Source: Bacteroides intestinalis DSM 17393 (GTDB lineage: Bacteria; Bacteroidota; Bacteroidia; Bacteroidales; Bacteroidaceae). From it: a DNA stretch of 64,000 nucleotides. Within the stretch, counting starts at the first letter, position 1, and each line of letters starts with the position of its first letter. Below, in pieces: positions 34,439-42,727 of this stretch. The DNA is taken from the NCBI RefSeq assembly GCF_000172175.1, contig NZ_ABJL02000008.1, positions 1,984,001 to 2,048,000 of the forward strand. The letters are read 5' to 3'. The translations under genes were made by a program, and so were the position numbers. The notes beneath the pieces were generated by a model. That model worked only from the letters and a program-made list of their open reading frames with translations, searched no databases and was not told the DNA's origin.

Positions 34439-35762
34439 AATGGGAACAACCGTACCGGAAACAGACGGCAGACCTTTAAAAGAAGAAAAGCCAAAACGGG
34501 AACTGACCCCGCAGCAGGCGCAACAACGAAAGAAAATGATTGTTTTTCCCCTGATGTTCCTTGCCTTTGCAGGCTGTATGTACCTGATTTTTGTGCCGTC
34601 CTCGAATGACGGGACGAAACGGGAAGAAGTGGGCGGCTTCAATGCCGATATTCCCCTGCCGACAGAGGACGGAATAATAGCCGATAAACAGAAAGCCTAC
34701 GAAGCCGCGCAACTGGAACGGAAACAACGGGAGAAAATGAAAACCTTGCAGGATTTCGGTTTCACGCTGGGCGACCAGCAGGAAGCGGCAGAATTGGAAC
34801 TGATACCGGAAAGCGAAGAAGAACCGCAAAATCCCGGCGGTTCTGCCTACCGGGGTGGCAGTTCATCCGTCAGGGCTTCCGCCGATGCCTACCGGAATAT
34901 CAACCAGCAGTTAAGTACATTCTACGAAACGCCCAAAGAAGATAAGGAAAAAGAAGAACTTAAAAGGCAGGTAGAGGAACTGACGGCAAAACTGGAAGAT
35001 AAAGAAAAGGCTTCCATCGGAGTGGACGACCAAATGGCAATATTGGAAAAATCGTATGAACTGGCAGCAAAATATAACCTGAACGGGGAACAAAACGGGC
35101 AGGTGGCGCAGGTTGCACCAGCCGGGACAATCACCCAAAAACCGCAGGCTTACCCGGTACAGGCAGTACGGGAAAACACCGTTTCCGGATTGCAGCAGCC
35201 GATGAACGATGTAGAATTTATACAGGCATACAGCCAAAACCGGAACTACGGTTTCAATACGGCAGTTGGTACGGGTTACGCAATGGGAAAGAACACGATA
35301 GCTGCCTGCATACACCAAGACCAAACCCTGACAGACGGACAGACGGTTAAACTACGACTGCTCGAACCCTTGCAAGCCGGAAACATACTGGTAGCCAAAA
35401 ACACGGTCGTATCGGGGACGGTAAAAGTACAGGGCGAAAGGCTGGACGTGCTGGTGTCCTCGATAGAGTATGCCGGAAACATTATTCCGGTAGAACTTGC
35501 CGTGTTTGACACGGACGGGCAAAAAGGTTTGTCCGTTCCGTCCTCAATGGAACAGGAAGCCTTTAACGAAGCTATGGCAAACATAGGCAGCGGGCTGGGA
35601 ACAAGTATTTCTTTTGCTCGTAGTGCCGGGCAGCAAGTGGCAATGGACGTGACAAGGGGCTTGTTACAAGGTACGTCCGGTTATCTTGCGAAAAAATTCA
35701 GGACTGTAAAAGTAAAGCTGAAAGCAGGCTATAAAGTCATGCTGTATGCCAAACAACAATAA
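34416..35762 (+). CDS. traM: TraM, VirB10-like protein
   Basis: 448 residues: cytoplasmic N-terminus, membrane helix (MIVFPLMFLAFAGCMYLIFV), a long charged, coiled-coil linker (about 90-210) and a C-terminal domain with 'IHQDQTLTDGQTVKLRLLEP' and 'NTVVSGTVKVQGERLDVLVS', typical of TraM/VirB10-type core complex proteins that span the periplasm. Confidence 0.92.
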   Translation: MEEVQKNEMGTTVPETDGRPLKEEKPKRELTPQQAQQRKKMIVFPLMFLAFAGCMYLIFVPSSNDGTKREEVGGFNADIPLPTEDGIIADKQKAYEAAQLERKQREKMKTLQDFGFTLGDQQEAAELELIPESEEEPQNPGGSAYRGGSSSVRASADAYRNINQQLSTFYETPKEDKEKEELKRQVEELTAKLEDKEKASIGVDDQMAILEKSYELAAKYNLNGEQNGQVAQVAPAGTITQKPQAYPVQAVRENTVSGLQQPMNDVEFIQAYSQNRNYGFNTAVGTGYAMGKNTIAACIHQDQTLTDGQTVKLRLLEPLQAGNILVAKNTVVSGTVKVQGERLDVLVSSIEYAGNIIPVELAVFDTDGQKGLSVPSSMEQEAFNEAMANIGSGLGTSISFARSAGQQVAMDVTRGLLQGTSGYLAKKFRTVKVKLKAGYKVMLYAKQQ

Positions 35763-35768
35763 TTATTT

Positions 35769-35782
35769 AACCACTAAAATTC
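35769..35782 (+). promoter_or_regulatory. AACCACTAAAATTC motif before traN
   Basis: Identical 14-mer ending nine bases before the traN ATG, overlapping the traM stop region. Confidence 0.5.
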
Positions 35783-35791
35783 CAATTAGAA

Positions 35792-36727
35792 ATGAAAAAG
35801 ATTTTTGTAATGTTCGCCCTTTTGCTGGGCGTAGTAACTGTAAAAGCACAAACTACCGACACGGTGCAATATGTAGCAGGCAACAACTTGTATCAGGGGA
35901 TAACCCGGAAATTACCCTACCGACAAATGGTAACACCCTACGGCGTGGAAATTACGTTCGCCAAAACGGTACATATTATTTTCCCGTCTGCCGTACGTTA
36001 CGTGGATTTGGGAAGCAACCATATCATAGCCGGAAAAGCGGACGGGGCGGAAAATGTTATCCGGGTGAAAGCCACGACAGAGGACTTTCCGGGTGAAACT
36101 AATTTCAGCGTGATTTGTGAAGATGGCAGTTTTTATTCCTTTAATGCGAAATATGCCCGTGAACCGGAACTGCTGAACATTGAAATGAAAGACTTCTTAG
36201 AAAATGAAGATACGTCCGATTTCTCGCATACCCGAATGAACATTTATTTCCGGGAACTGGGGAACGAAAGCCCGTTGTTGGTAAAGCTGATAATGCAGAG
36301 TATCTACAAGAATAACGACCGCAAAATACGGCATTTAGGTAGCAAACGTTTCGGCATCCAGTTTTTAATCAAGGGAATTTATACCTACAACGGAATGTTA
36401 TATGTACATACCCAAACGAAGAACAGTTCAAACGTGCCGTTTGATACGGATTTTATCAAGTTTAAAATAGTGGACAAAAAAGTTCCTAAAAGAACGGCTA
36501 TTCAGGAAACGGTATTGGATGCGGTACGCAGCTATAACGAAGTAATAGAAGTTGCCGGGAAAAGCGTTGTCCGCACGGTGTACGCCCTGCCGAAATTCAC
36601 TATACCGGACGACAAATTGCTACTGGTGGAACTCTACGAGAAAAACGGCGGACGACATCAGGTTATCCGGGTGGAGAACGCCGACATCGTGAACGCCGAA
36701 GTGATTAACGAACTTAAAATCAAATAA
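35792..36727 (+). CDS. traN: TraN, VirB9-like outer-channel protein
   Basis: 311 residues with a signal peptide (MKKIFVMFALLLGVVTVKAQ) and a beta-rich body including 'ITFAKTVHIIFPSAVRYVDL', characteristic of conjugative transposon TraN proteins, the VirB9-type core partner of TraM. Confidence 0.92.
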   Translation: MKKIFVMFALLLGVVTVKAQTTDTVQYVAGNNLYQGITRKLPYRQMVTPYGVEITFAKTVHIIFPSAVRYVDLGSNHIIAGKADGAENVIRVKATTEDFPGETNFSVICEDGSFYSFNAKYAREPELLNIEMKDFLENEDTSDFSHTRMNIYFRELGNESPLLVKLIMQSIYKNNDRKIRHLGSKRFGIQFLIKGIYTYNGMLYVHTQTKNSSNVPFDTDFIKFKIVDKKVPKRTAIQETVLDAVRSYNEVIEVAGKSVVRTVYALPKFTIPDDKLLLVELYEKNGGRHQVIRVENADIVNAEVINELKIK

Positions 36728-36729
36728 GG

Positions 36730-37311
36730 ATGAAACGGTCTTTAATCATTATGACCCTTTTTGCGTTGTGCCTGACTTTTAACCAGGCACACGCACAAAG
36801 GTATCTGCCGGGAATGAAAGCCTTGCAGGTTACGGCAGGAATGGCGGACGGCGTACACTGGAACGATAACACGGATTTTGCTTACCACATCGGGGTTGCA
36901 TACAGCGTTTACACCAAAAATGCAAATCGCTGGGTTCTCGGCGGGGAATACCTCGAAAAACGATACAATTATAAGGACATAAAAATACCTGTACAGCAGT
37001 TTACCGCAGAGGGCGGCTATTACCTGAACTTCCTTTCAGACAGGCGGAAAACCTTTTTCCTTTCGCTGGGATTGTCGGCACTCGCCGGGTACGAAACGAG
37101 CAACCGGGACAAAAAGATATTGCCGGATGGTTCTACATTGCTGGATAAGGATTGTTTTGTGTACGGCGGGGCTTTAACGCTGGAACTGGAAGCCTACCTG
37201 ACTGACCGGGTGGTACTTCTCCTGAATGCAAGGGAACGGACGTTGTTCGGCTCGGACATCGGCAAGTTTCACACGCAGGTAGGCGTAGGAGTAAAATTTA
37301 TCATCAACTAA
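36730..37311 (+). CDS. traO: TraO, outer-membrane-type conjugation protein
   Basis: 193 residues. Signal peptide (MKRSLIIMTLFALCLTFNQA, then HAQ) and amphipathic beta-strand pattern ending in 'HTQVGVGVKFIIN', as in small outer-membrane beta-barrels. Encoded two bases after traN. Confidence 0.88.
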   Translation: MKRSLIIMTLFALCLTFNQAHAQRYLPGMKALQVTAGMADGVHWNDNTDFAYHIGVAYSVYTKNANRWVLGGEYLEKRYNYKDIKIPVQQFTAEGGYYLNFLSDRRKTFFLSLGLSALAGYETSNRDKKILPDGSTLLDKDCFVYGGALTLELEAYLTDRVVLLLNARERTLFGSDIGKFHTQVGVGVKFIIN

Positions 37312-37324
37312 CCGCTATATAACA

Positions 37325-37765
37325 ATGGATATGAAGAATGTAACATATAAAATCATTATGGGCTGCTACATCGTGGTCGCCCTTGTACTTGTCACTGCCT
37401 GTAATGACAACTTGGATATTCAGCAGGCGTACCCGTTCAGCATCGAAACGCTACCCGTACCCAAAAAACTGAAAGTCGGGGAAACGGCGGAAATTCGCTG
37501 CCAGTTGGTTAGGGATGGGCGTTACCTGCCGACAACCTACCAAATACGGTATTTTCAGCCGGACGGAAAAGGGGCTTTGAAAATGGATAACGGCACGGTA
37601 TTTTTACCGAATGATTTCTACCCGCTGGAGAAAGAAACATTCCGGCTTTATTATACCTCCGCATCGACCGACCAGCAGACTATTGACGTGTATGTGCAGG
37701 ACAGTTTCGGGCAGTTGGTACAACTGACATTCAGTTTCAATAATGACAATGACAAGGAAGAATGA
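37325..37765 (+). CDS. traQ: TraQ (DUF3872) lipoprotein
   Basis: 146 residues with a lipoprotein signal (VVALVLVTACNDN) and a compact beta domain (LKVGETAEIRCQLVRDGRYL). DUF3872/TraQ follows TraO in CTnDOT-like elements once TraP is left out; no primase-like traP is present here. Its stop overlaps the start of a 38-residue gene. Confidence 0.85.
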   Translation: MDMKNVTYKIIMGCYIVVALVLVTACNDNLDIQQAYPFSIETLPVPKKLKVGETAEIRCQLVRDGRYLPTTYQIRYFQPDGKGALKMDNGTVFLPNDFYPLEKETFRLYYTSASTDQQTIDVYVQDSFGQLVQLTFSFNNDNDKEE

Positions 37766-37878
37766 AAACAGCGGCATATATCTATTTCGCCTTTCTGATG
37801 GTGTCTTGGCTCTGCTCGATTTACAGTTTGCGTAATGCACCCACTGATGTGGAACTATGGGGCAGGGAACTGGAATAA
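37762..37878 (+). CDS. 38-residue single-helix membrane peptide at the end of the tra operon
   Basis: ATG 37762 overlaps the traQ stop in ATGA, implying translational coupling. The product is one hydrophobic helix (AAYIYFAFLMVSWLCSIYSL) and a short acidic tail (DVELWGRELE). A transcription terminator follows 23 bp later. Real-gene status is supported by the overlap and by the position; function unknown. Confidence 0.6.
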   Translation: MKTAAYIYFAFLMVSWLCSIYSLRNAPTDVELWGRELE

Positions 37879-37900
37879 ACCACCAAAGGGTGTACTATAA

Positions 37901-37934
37901 CAAAAATCCGTCGGTTGTTCTCGGCGGATTTTTG
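37901..37934. terminator. Terminator of the tra operon
   Basis: CAAAAATCCG (37901-37910) pairs perfectly with CGGATTTTTG (37925-37934). It can work in both directions between the tra operon and the convergent small-gene cluster. Confidence 0.85.
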
Positions 37935-38008
37935 CATTTAAGGACAGGGAACATAAACGGTTTCTTTGCTATCTTTCTTTTCCGCCAACGGCTCACCGAA
38001 AGAAAGTA

Positions 38009-38026
38009 GCGGCGGCAAACCGCCGC
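38009..38026 (-). terminator. GC-rich hairpin ending the ardA-side cluster
   Basis: GCGGCGG (38009-38015) / CCGCCGC (38020-38026) with a four-base loop, nine bases after the last minus-strand gene. Confidence 0.6.
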
Positions 38027-38034
38027 CGTTCTTC

Positions 38035-38517
38035 TCAACTGATTTTAAGGCTTTTTATCAGCACATTTCTCTGTAACCATTCTTTCACACAATCCATGTT
38101 ATATTCGCTCGTTATAACCGCCGTTTCTTCGTCTATGGGGGTGAAACGGGTACTTTCATAACTATTTACCCAACCTTGCAGGGAAGAAACACCCCACGCC
38201 GTTACATCATTACTGAAAAGGGTATCTATCCGGCTAATCGGTTCACCGAATATTATTACCATTGTCTGATAATCTGCTTTATCAGGTAATAATTTCAAGT
38301 GGTGCAACGTCCCGAAATCGTCTGTTTTGCGTCCCCACGCCCATACATCGTGGTATAAATCATCTCCCCACTGGTGCGGCGTGTCGAAACGTACTTTCAC
38401 GCCTGTTGTATATTTGTCCTCTTGGGTGTCCTCAATAACGCCCGTTACCATCAAACCCGTAAAAATACACTCGCAACGCCTACCGATAAGTGCTTTGTTT
38501 ACTTCTGTCGTTTTCAT
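38035..38517 (-). CDS. Unrecognised 160-residue protein of the ardA cluster
   Basis: A soluble protein of mixed composition. The N-terminus (NKALIGRRCECIFTGLMVTG, then 'VIEDTQEDKYTTGVKVRFD') looks like a small beta-barrel, and the middle has 'DLYHDVWAWGRKTDDFGTLH'. I do not recognise the family. It is the last of four consecutive minus-strand genes (ardA, membrane protein, DUF3873, this one). Confidence 0.7.
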   Translation of the reverse strand: MKTTEVNKALIGRRCECIFTGLMVTGVIEDTQEDKYTTGVKVRFDTPHQWGDDLYHDVWAWGRKTDDFGTLHHLKLLPDKADYQTMVIIFGEPISRIDTLFSNDVTAWGVSSLQGWVNSYESTRFTPIDEETAVITSEYNMDCVKEWLQRNVLIKSLKIS

Positions 38518-38528
38518 GTCCCTAAATT

Positions 38529-38750
38529 TTATTTATTATCACTTTGCATTTTCTTCTCTATCCACTTATCCCGCTGGCGGCGGCACTCGTCAAGCGTTTT
38601 AGCCAACGTACTGAAAAGTTCGCCGTCCGTGTGGCGGTAGTCATATTGATAATAAATTTGTCCCCTGAATGCGCCCAAGCAACATTTCACGTATTTTTCT
38701 TCTCCCGGTGTTTGGGTGATACTCACCCCGTTTTTGTTAAGTGATTGCAT
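38529..38750 (-). CDS. DUF3873 family protein
   Basis: 73 residues with the family pattern 'LNKNGVSITQTPGEEKY' and 'YYQYDYRHTDGELFSTLAKT', a small conserved protein found in Bacteroidales ICEs, of unknown function. It lies in the ardA cluster. Confidence 0.75.
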   Translation of the reverse strand: MQSLNKNGVSITQTPGEEKYVKCCLGAFRGQIYYQYDYRHTDGELFSTLAKTLDECRRQRDKWIEKKMQSDNK

Positions 38751-38769
38751 GATGTTCTATTTTTAATCG

Positions 38770-38973
38770 TTATAAAATCAGTAAGGAAAGCAACAAAAGG
38801 AAAAGGAACGCCACGCAAAGCCCGTAAAATAAGGATAAACAAACCCGAAGCAGGAAACAAGCCGCATAAAAGCCGAAAAATAAAACGGTAGCCGTCCCGA
38901 TGCCTGTAATATGGTACACTACCCAAAGCAATGCAAGCCGTAGAACCAACTTATAAAACCTTTTCCTTTCCAT
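38770..38973 (-). CDS. Small two- or three-helix membrane protein
   Basis: 67 residues, almost entirely hydrophobic after a basic start (MERKRFYKLVLRLALLWVVY). No family recognised. Spacing of 20 bp to the DUF3873 gene and 47 bp to ardA supports one transcript. Confidence 0.65.
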   Translation of the reverse strand: MERKRFYKLVLRLALLWVVYHITGIGTATVLFFGFYAACFLLRVCLSLFYGLCVAFLFLLLLSLLIL

Positions 38974-39020
38974 TATTTTGAGTATTGCGGGCAGGGTATT
39001 ATCCCCGCCCTGATTAGTAT

Positions 39021-39554
39021 TTAAGCCGCACGGAATACAAAACCCTCGTCCATCCAGTAATCACACATGAATAAATCACGGGCGAATTTTTCATAATCGA
39101 AATAAGTCTTTGCAAACTCCGGCAGTTCATAACATTCTTCTACATATTCATAAGCGAAATCTTCTTCGTCCTCGTATTCGCCCAAAAATGCGTTTTGAAA
39201 ATCCCGTACAAGGTCGTCCGCATCTTCGTTACTAAAATCACGGCTTTTATAGTTGCACCACACGAAAAAGGCTTCCTGCTCGGTGTCGCCTAAATCTTCC
39301 ACCGCATCACGCAAAGCGAAAAAGTTTTCCGAAAGCCAGCTTTCGCCGATTAAGTTCTCCGGCACGTTCTCCCAGTCCTGAAACATAAATTCGGCATCTT
39401 CTTCGTCCTTGTGCAATTCCCGGCAGGCATCGTAAAATTCTTCCTTGTCCGAATAGTCCGAAAGGTCGAGCCACTTGCCAAAAAGTGAACCTGCATTGTA
39501 CTTGCCGTATGTGCCTACATAAACTCTTGCTGCTGATAATGTCGTTGCTTCCAT
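39021..39554 (-). CDS. ardA: Antirestriction protein ArdA
   Basis: 177 residues, strongly acidic throughout (for example LGEYEDEEDFAYEYVEECYE), with ArdA signatures 'ARVYVGTYGKYNAGSLFGKW' at the start and 'EFAKTYFDYEKFARDLFMCD' at the end. ArdA is a DNA mimic that blocks type I restriction enzymes in the recipient. It is the first gene of its cluster and lies directly downstream of a very long fold-back sequence (39687-39829). Confidence 0.93.
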   Translation of the reverse strand: MEATTLSAARVYVGTYGKYNAGSLFGKWLDLSDYSDKEEFYDACRELHKDEEDAEFMFQDWENVPENLIGESWLSENFFALRDAVEDLGDTEQEAFFVWCNYKSRDFSNEDADDLVRDFQNAFLGEYEDEEDFAYEYVEECYELPEFAKTYFDYEKFARDLFMCDYWMDEGFVFRAA

Positions 39555-39686
39555 GATTGTAATTTTTTTAAGTTTATGCGGATTTGAGAGGTGAGGGAGT
39601 TGAGTTTCATAACCTTTTTCCTGTTTCTCGTAAATCCGACTTTTTTTATGCGTCTTCCGGTCGGGTCGGTCGTTTTCGTTTCACAT

Positions 39687-39829
39687 AGGCATAAAAGGGT
39701 AGTGTTTAGACTTTGCAAGTTTTTGGCAAAAAATACCTCGCAACCAGCGGGCGCAGGGAAGATTTTTTGCCAAACCTGAAAGGCTCGAACTTGCAAAGTC
39801 GTGAAGAACACGTAACTACCTTTGCCTAT
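39687..39829. repeat. Long multi-stem inverted repeat upstream of ardA
   Basis: Nested arms: TTGGCAAAAAAT 39723-39734 with 39762-39773 (perfect 12 bp), GACTTTGCAAGT 39709-39720 with 39789-39800 (perfect 12 bp), and an imperfect outer stem between 39687-39707 and about 39808-39828. The whole folds into one extended hairpin of about 140 nt. It may be a single-strand promoter, a replication initiation site or a termination structure. Confidence 0.75.
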
Positions 39830-40183
39830 TGAAATGATAAAAACGACTGTCCCGGCTGGGGGACTGCTAAAGAGGAAGATTTACATTAAGAGGAACAGGT
39901 AAAAGGTCTAATCTATATTTTGTAGGGAAAGTTCCTGATGGGAACTTATTTTCTAAAATGGGAAAATGCGGGCGGCAAAGACAAGTGTATCGTCAGTTTA
40001 TCTTACGATAGGCTTGTGCGGGTTTCCAATGGCTCTTTTCACGAAAATTAGTCGGCCATGCCACGCACGGCTGGCGTTTCGGGGAATGTACCAGTAGAAA
40101 AGGATATAAGAAATGCGGGTCGTCGGTGGACTTCCCGCAAGTTGAAAGAATATACTTTATTGGAATATATCGTATTAGGTGAA
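39830..40183. other. Non-coding stretch right of the ardA fold-back
   Basis: About 350 bp with no credible gene on either strand and no clear hairpin; it separates the leading-type cluster from the ORF6N gene. Confidence 0.4.
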
Positions 40184-40217
40184 ATTTCGTTACTGAAATC
40201 GTTACCTATTCGTTACC
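40184..40217. repeat. Third cluster of GTAACGA-type sites
   Basis: Three inverted copies: ATTTCGTTACT (40184-40194), AAATCGTTACC (40196-40206) and ATTCGTTACC (40208-40217), overlapping the 3' end of the ORF6N gene. The same 11-mers occur at both element ends. Confidence 0.55.
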
Positions 40218-40727
40218 TGAACGGTCATAGGTAATGAAACCTACCGGACGGCGTTCTTTCTGCTGTTGGGACTGACTTAACAACTGGGTAAGGGCTTGGT
40301 AGATTTCATTAAATTGTGCATCCGTACTTACTTCCAGTTCTTCAATACGTTTCAGCAGTTCTTCGTAACCGATTACCATTTGGCGCATAAGGACAAACGC
40401 CCGCATGATGGATATATTCACGTCTATGGCGGTCTGACTACGCAACACGCTACTAAGCATAGCAACTCCCTGTTCTGTAAAGCAATCGGGAAGTACATAG
40501 CTGTGTTTCAGGCTCTCCGGCAACTGGTCACAATTTGTGACCAGTTCGTCCCATTCCTCTTTCGTCATAGTGAAACGAAAATCAGGTGGGAAGCGTTTTT
40601 CATTACGTTTCACCGCTTGTTTCAATACTTTGGTTTGCACTCCGTAAAGTTCTGCCAAATGAAAGTCAAGCATTACACGGTAACCCCTGATTTCAAAAAT
40701 TTTGTTCTGAATGATTTGCAAGTCCAT
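40206..40727 (-). CDS. ORF6N-domain (phage antirepressor-like) protein
   Basis: 173 residues. The ORF6N/KilA-N-type DNA-binding domain covers residues 1-100 (FEIRGYRVMLDFHLAELYGV, then 'KRNEKRFPPDFRFTMTKEEW' and 'YVLPDCFTEQGVAMLSSVLR'), followed by a helical tail. Such proteins are common in ICEs and phages and are usually DNA-binding regulators. Its stop region overlaps GTAACGA-type sites, and it is read in line after the integrase and degenerate recombinase genes. Confidence 0.85.
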   Translation of the reverse strand: MDLQIIQNKIFEIRGYRVMLDFHLAELYGVQTKVLKQAVKRNEKRFPPDFRFTMTKEEWDELVTNCDQLPESLKHSYVLPDCFTEQGVAMLSSVLRSQTAIDVNISIMRAFVLMRQMVIGYEELLKRIEELEVSTDAQFNEIYQALTQLLSQSQQQKERRPVGFITYDRSGNE

Positions 40728-40738
40728 AATTCTATTAT

Positions 40739-41323
40739 TTATAAATTAAACATGGTTTCCATATCTTTGAATTGCCCGGAAATAGCGGACATATCACTGG
40801 CTATCTTGTTTTTCGTAAAGCAAGTGACTGAAAGCGTACTTTTCAAAAGACTATGCCCCAATATTTTGGCTGCGGTTTCAAGGGGAATACCGTTTTCCGA
40901 AGCTATCGTGGTGGCAAATGTCCGGCGGGCTGAAAAAGTGGTGATAGTTTTGTTTATGCCACATTCAAAAGCTATTTCCCGTAACCGAATATTCATTACA
41001 GGCAAAGGAAAAAGCGGAAACAACCCGCCGTCCTCTTGTTGTCCTTTGTATTTCTTAATTATTTTATAAGGAATATCCAACAGGGGAATAGTACGGGAAA
41101 AACGGGTCATAGGAACATATATTCGCAAATAGTGGCTACCACTGGGTAACGTCATAAGTTGCTCTGCACGTAGCTTTTTTAAATCTTCATAAACCAGCCC
41201 GGTGAAGCAGGAGAATACAAAAACATCACGGACTTTTTCAAGATGTTCGGAAGAAAGTTTAGCCTTTAAAAAGGCGGTTAGTTCTTCACGGGTCAGATAC
41301 TCTTTATGATACTGTCTTTTCAT
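40739..41323 (-). CDS. Truncated, catalytically degenerate tyrosine recombinase
   Basis: 194 residues corresponding only to the catalytic domain of the neighbouring integrase, but key positions are changed. The HLARHTF box of the integrase reads FSARRTF here (first His replaced by Phe130, Arg133 kept, second His replaced by Arg134), and the nucleophilic Tyr position is Val166 (STLSVTCFT). No arm- or core-binding domain is present. The open frame is undamaged, so it may be kept as a regulator or inhibitor of the integrase rather than being a relic. Confidence 0.8.
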   Translation of the reverse strand: MKRQYHKEYLTREELTAFLKAKLSSEHLEKVRDVFVFSCFTGLVYEDLKKLRAEQLMTLPSGSHYLRIYVPMTRFSRTIPLLDIPYKIIKKYKGQQEDGGLFPLFPLPVMNIRLREIAFECGINKTITTFSARRTFATTIASENGIPLETAAKILGHSLLKSTLSVTCFTKNKIASDMSAISGQFKDMETMFNL

Positions 41324-41363
41324 GTGCTTATTTGTTTTAAAAGTGAGTAATAATAAGGTAGAG

Positions 41364-41387
41364 AACCTGCCGTTTTAACGGCAAGTT
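41364..41387. terminator. Hairpin between integrase and degenerate recombinase genes
   Basis: TGCCGTT (41368-41374) / AACGGCA (41377-41383) with flanking pairs. There is no T-run on the minus strand, so attenuation or RNA processing is as likely as termination. Confidence 0.35.
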
Positions 41388-41400
41388 CCTTGTTTAAAGG

Positions 41401-42627
41401 TTACAGGGCTTCTTTATAAATCTTCTCGATACCGACAAATTTCTTATCAAGTCCCTGCATATCGTTACCTATCTTATTATTGGTAATGCGGGCGTAAATT
41501 TGCGTGGTTTCTATATTGGTGTGTCCCAACATTTTGCTAACCGTTTCGATGGGAACACCCTTTGCAAGCGTGGTTGTGGTCGCAAATGTATGGCGGGCAA
41601 GGTGAAATGTCAAGTTCTTTTTAATCCCGCAAACGTCCGCTATTTCTTTCAAGTAGGCGTTAAGTTTTTGATTACTGATTACCGGAAGTATCTTACCGTT
41701 CGGCAGCTTGCCCTTATACTTCTTCAATATCATTTTGGGAATATCCAGCAAGGGAACATTTACGTCCGTATTGGTCTTTTGGCGTTTGGTGATTATCCAT
41801 AACTTACCGTCAAAGGATTTGCGAACATTCTCTTGGGTAAGGTTGGCGACATCAATATAAGCCAAACCTGTGAAACAGGAAAAGACAAACAAGTCCCTGA
41901 CGTTTTCCAACCGTTCGGAAACCATCTTCTTTTTAAGGATGATTTTTATTTCGTCCTCTGTCAAATACCCTCTATCCACTTTCTCCAAACGGATTTTATA
42001 ATTGGCGAACGGGTCGCCAATCAAGATGCCGTTATTACGGGCTATCAGGATAATGCGTTTGAAGAACTGCATAAACTTGGCAGTCGTATTATAACTGCAT
42101 TTGCAGGTAGTACGCAAATACAACTCGAAGTCTGTTATAAACATCGGAGTGATTTCATTAATGGCAATATCCGATATATTGTATTTGCTTTGGATAAACT
42201 CGGCAAGGTGGCGGCGGGTCACTTCGTATTTACGATAGGTGGCAATCGTCTTGGATATGCCGACCAACTGTTTCACATCGTCATTGTGCTTTTTGAAAAG
42301 GTCTAAAATGGTTTCGTGTTTTTCACTGTGTCCCAAAAATTCATTCTTCACCTTTTCGGCTGTCACATAGTTATCACGCCGTTGCTGTTCGTGGTAGATA
42401 TTATTCAAGGATGCTTTTATATCCTCCAATAAGGCATTTATTCTGCCTGCATCCTTACCTTTGGCTTTACCTGCTGCCATATTCCAGTTTTCGGGCAGGA
42501 TGCTTTGTTTCGTACTAAACTGGCACAACTTACCGTCAATGGTAATTCTTGCCATAATCATAACCTCGCCGTTCTTCTTTTCAGAACCTTTCTTTAAATA
42601 GAAAAGGACTTTAAATGTACTCTTCAT
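41401..42627 (-). CDS. int: Tyrosine integrase of element A (IntDOT-like)
   Basis: 408 residues: an arm-binding N-terminal domain (TFKVLFYLKKGSEKKNGEVM), a SAM-like core-binding domain (about 110-215) and a catalytic domain with HLAR (His342, Arg345), LGH and the nucleophile Tyr378 (TTQIYARIT). As in IntDOT, the usual first Arg in 'TGLR' is replaced (SCFTGLAYIDV). It catalyses integration and, with HTH factors and topoisomerase, excision. It lies 275 bp inside the right end, reading inward. Confidence 0.93.
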   Translation of the reverse strand: MKSTFKVLFYLKKGSEKKNGEVMIMARITIDGKLCQFSTKQSILPENWNMAAGKAKGKDAGRINALLEDIKASLNNIYHEQQRRDNYVTAEKVKNEFLGHSEKHETILDLFKKHNDDVKQLVGISKTIATYRKYEVTRRHLAEFIQSKYNISDIAINEITPMFITDFELYLRTTCKCSYNTTAKFMQFFKRIILIARNNGILIGDPFANYKIRLEKVDRGYLTEDEIKIILKKKMVSERLENVRDLFVFSCFTGLAYIDVANLTQENVRKSFDGKLWIITKRQKTNTDVNVPLLDIPKMILKKYKGKLPNGKILPVISNQKLNAYLKEIADVCGIKKNLTFHLARHTFATTTTLAKGVPIETVSKMLGHTNIETTQIYARITNNKIGNDMQGLDKKFVGIEKIYKEAL

Positions 42628-42691
42628 AACCTCACATTTTTTAAGTTACAAAACTAATGATAACACTTTAAATGTGAGATATTTAGACAGC

Positions 42692-42727
42692 GGACAAATT
42701 CGGACTTCCTGCGGTCATTTTCGGACA
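42692..42727. repeat. Phased GGACA array, right end of element A
   Basis: GGACA 42692, GGACT 42702, GGTCA 42713, GGACA 42723: spacing 10, 11, 10 bp. Located between the integrase start and the GTAACGA sites. Confidence 0.6.

Noticed and set aside
5901..42627. Promoter at the left end driving int only in the circular form
   Set aside because: The TATCTTTG box faces the right way, but a 15-bp-stem terminator (42834-42866) lies between the junction and int, so readthrough is doubtful.
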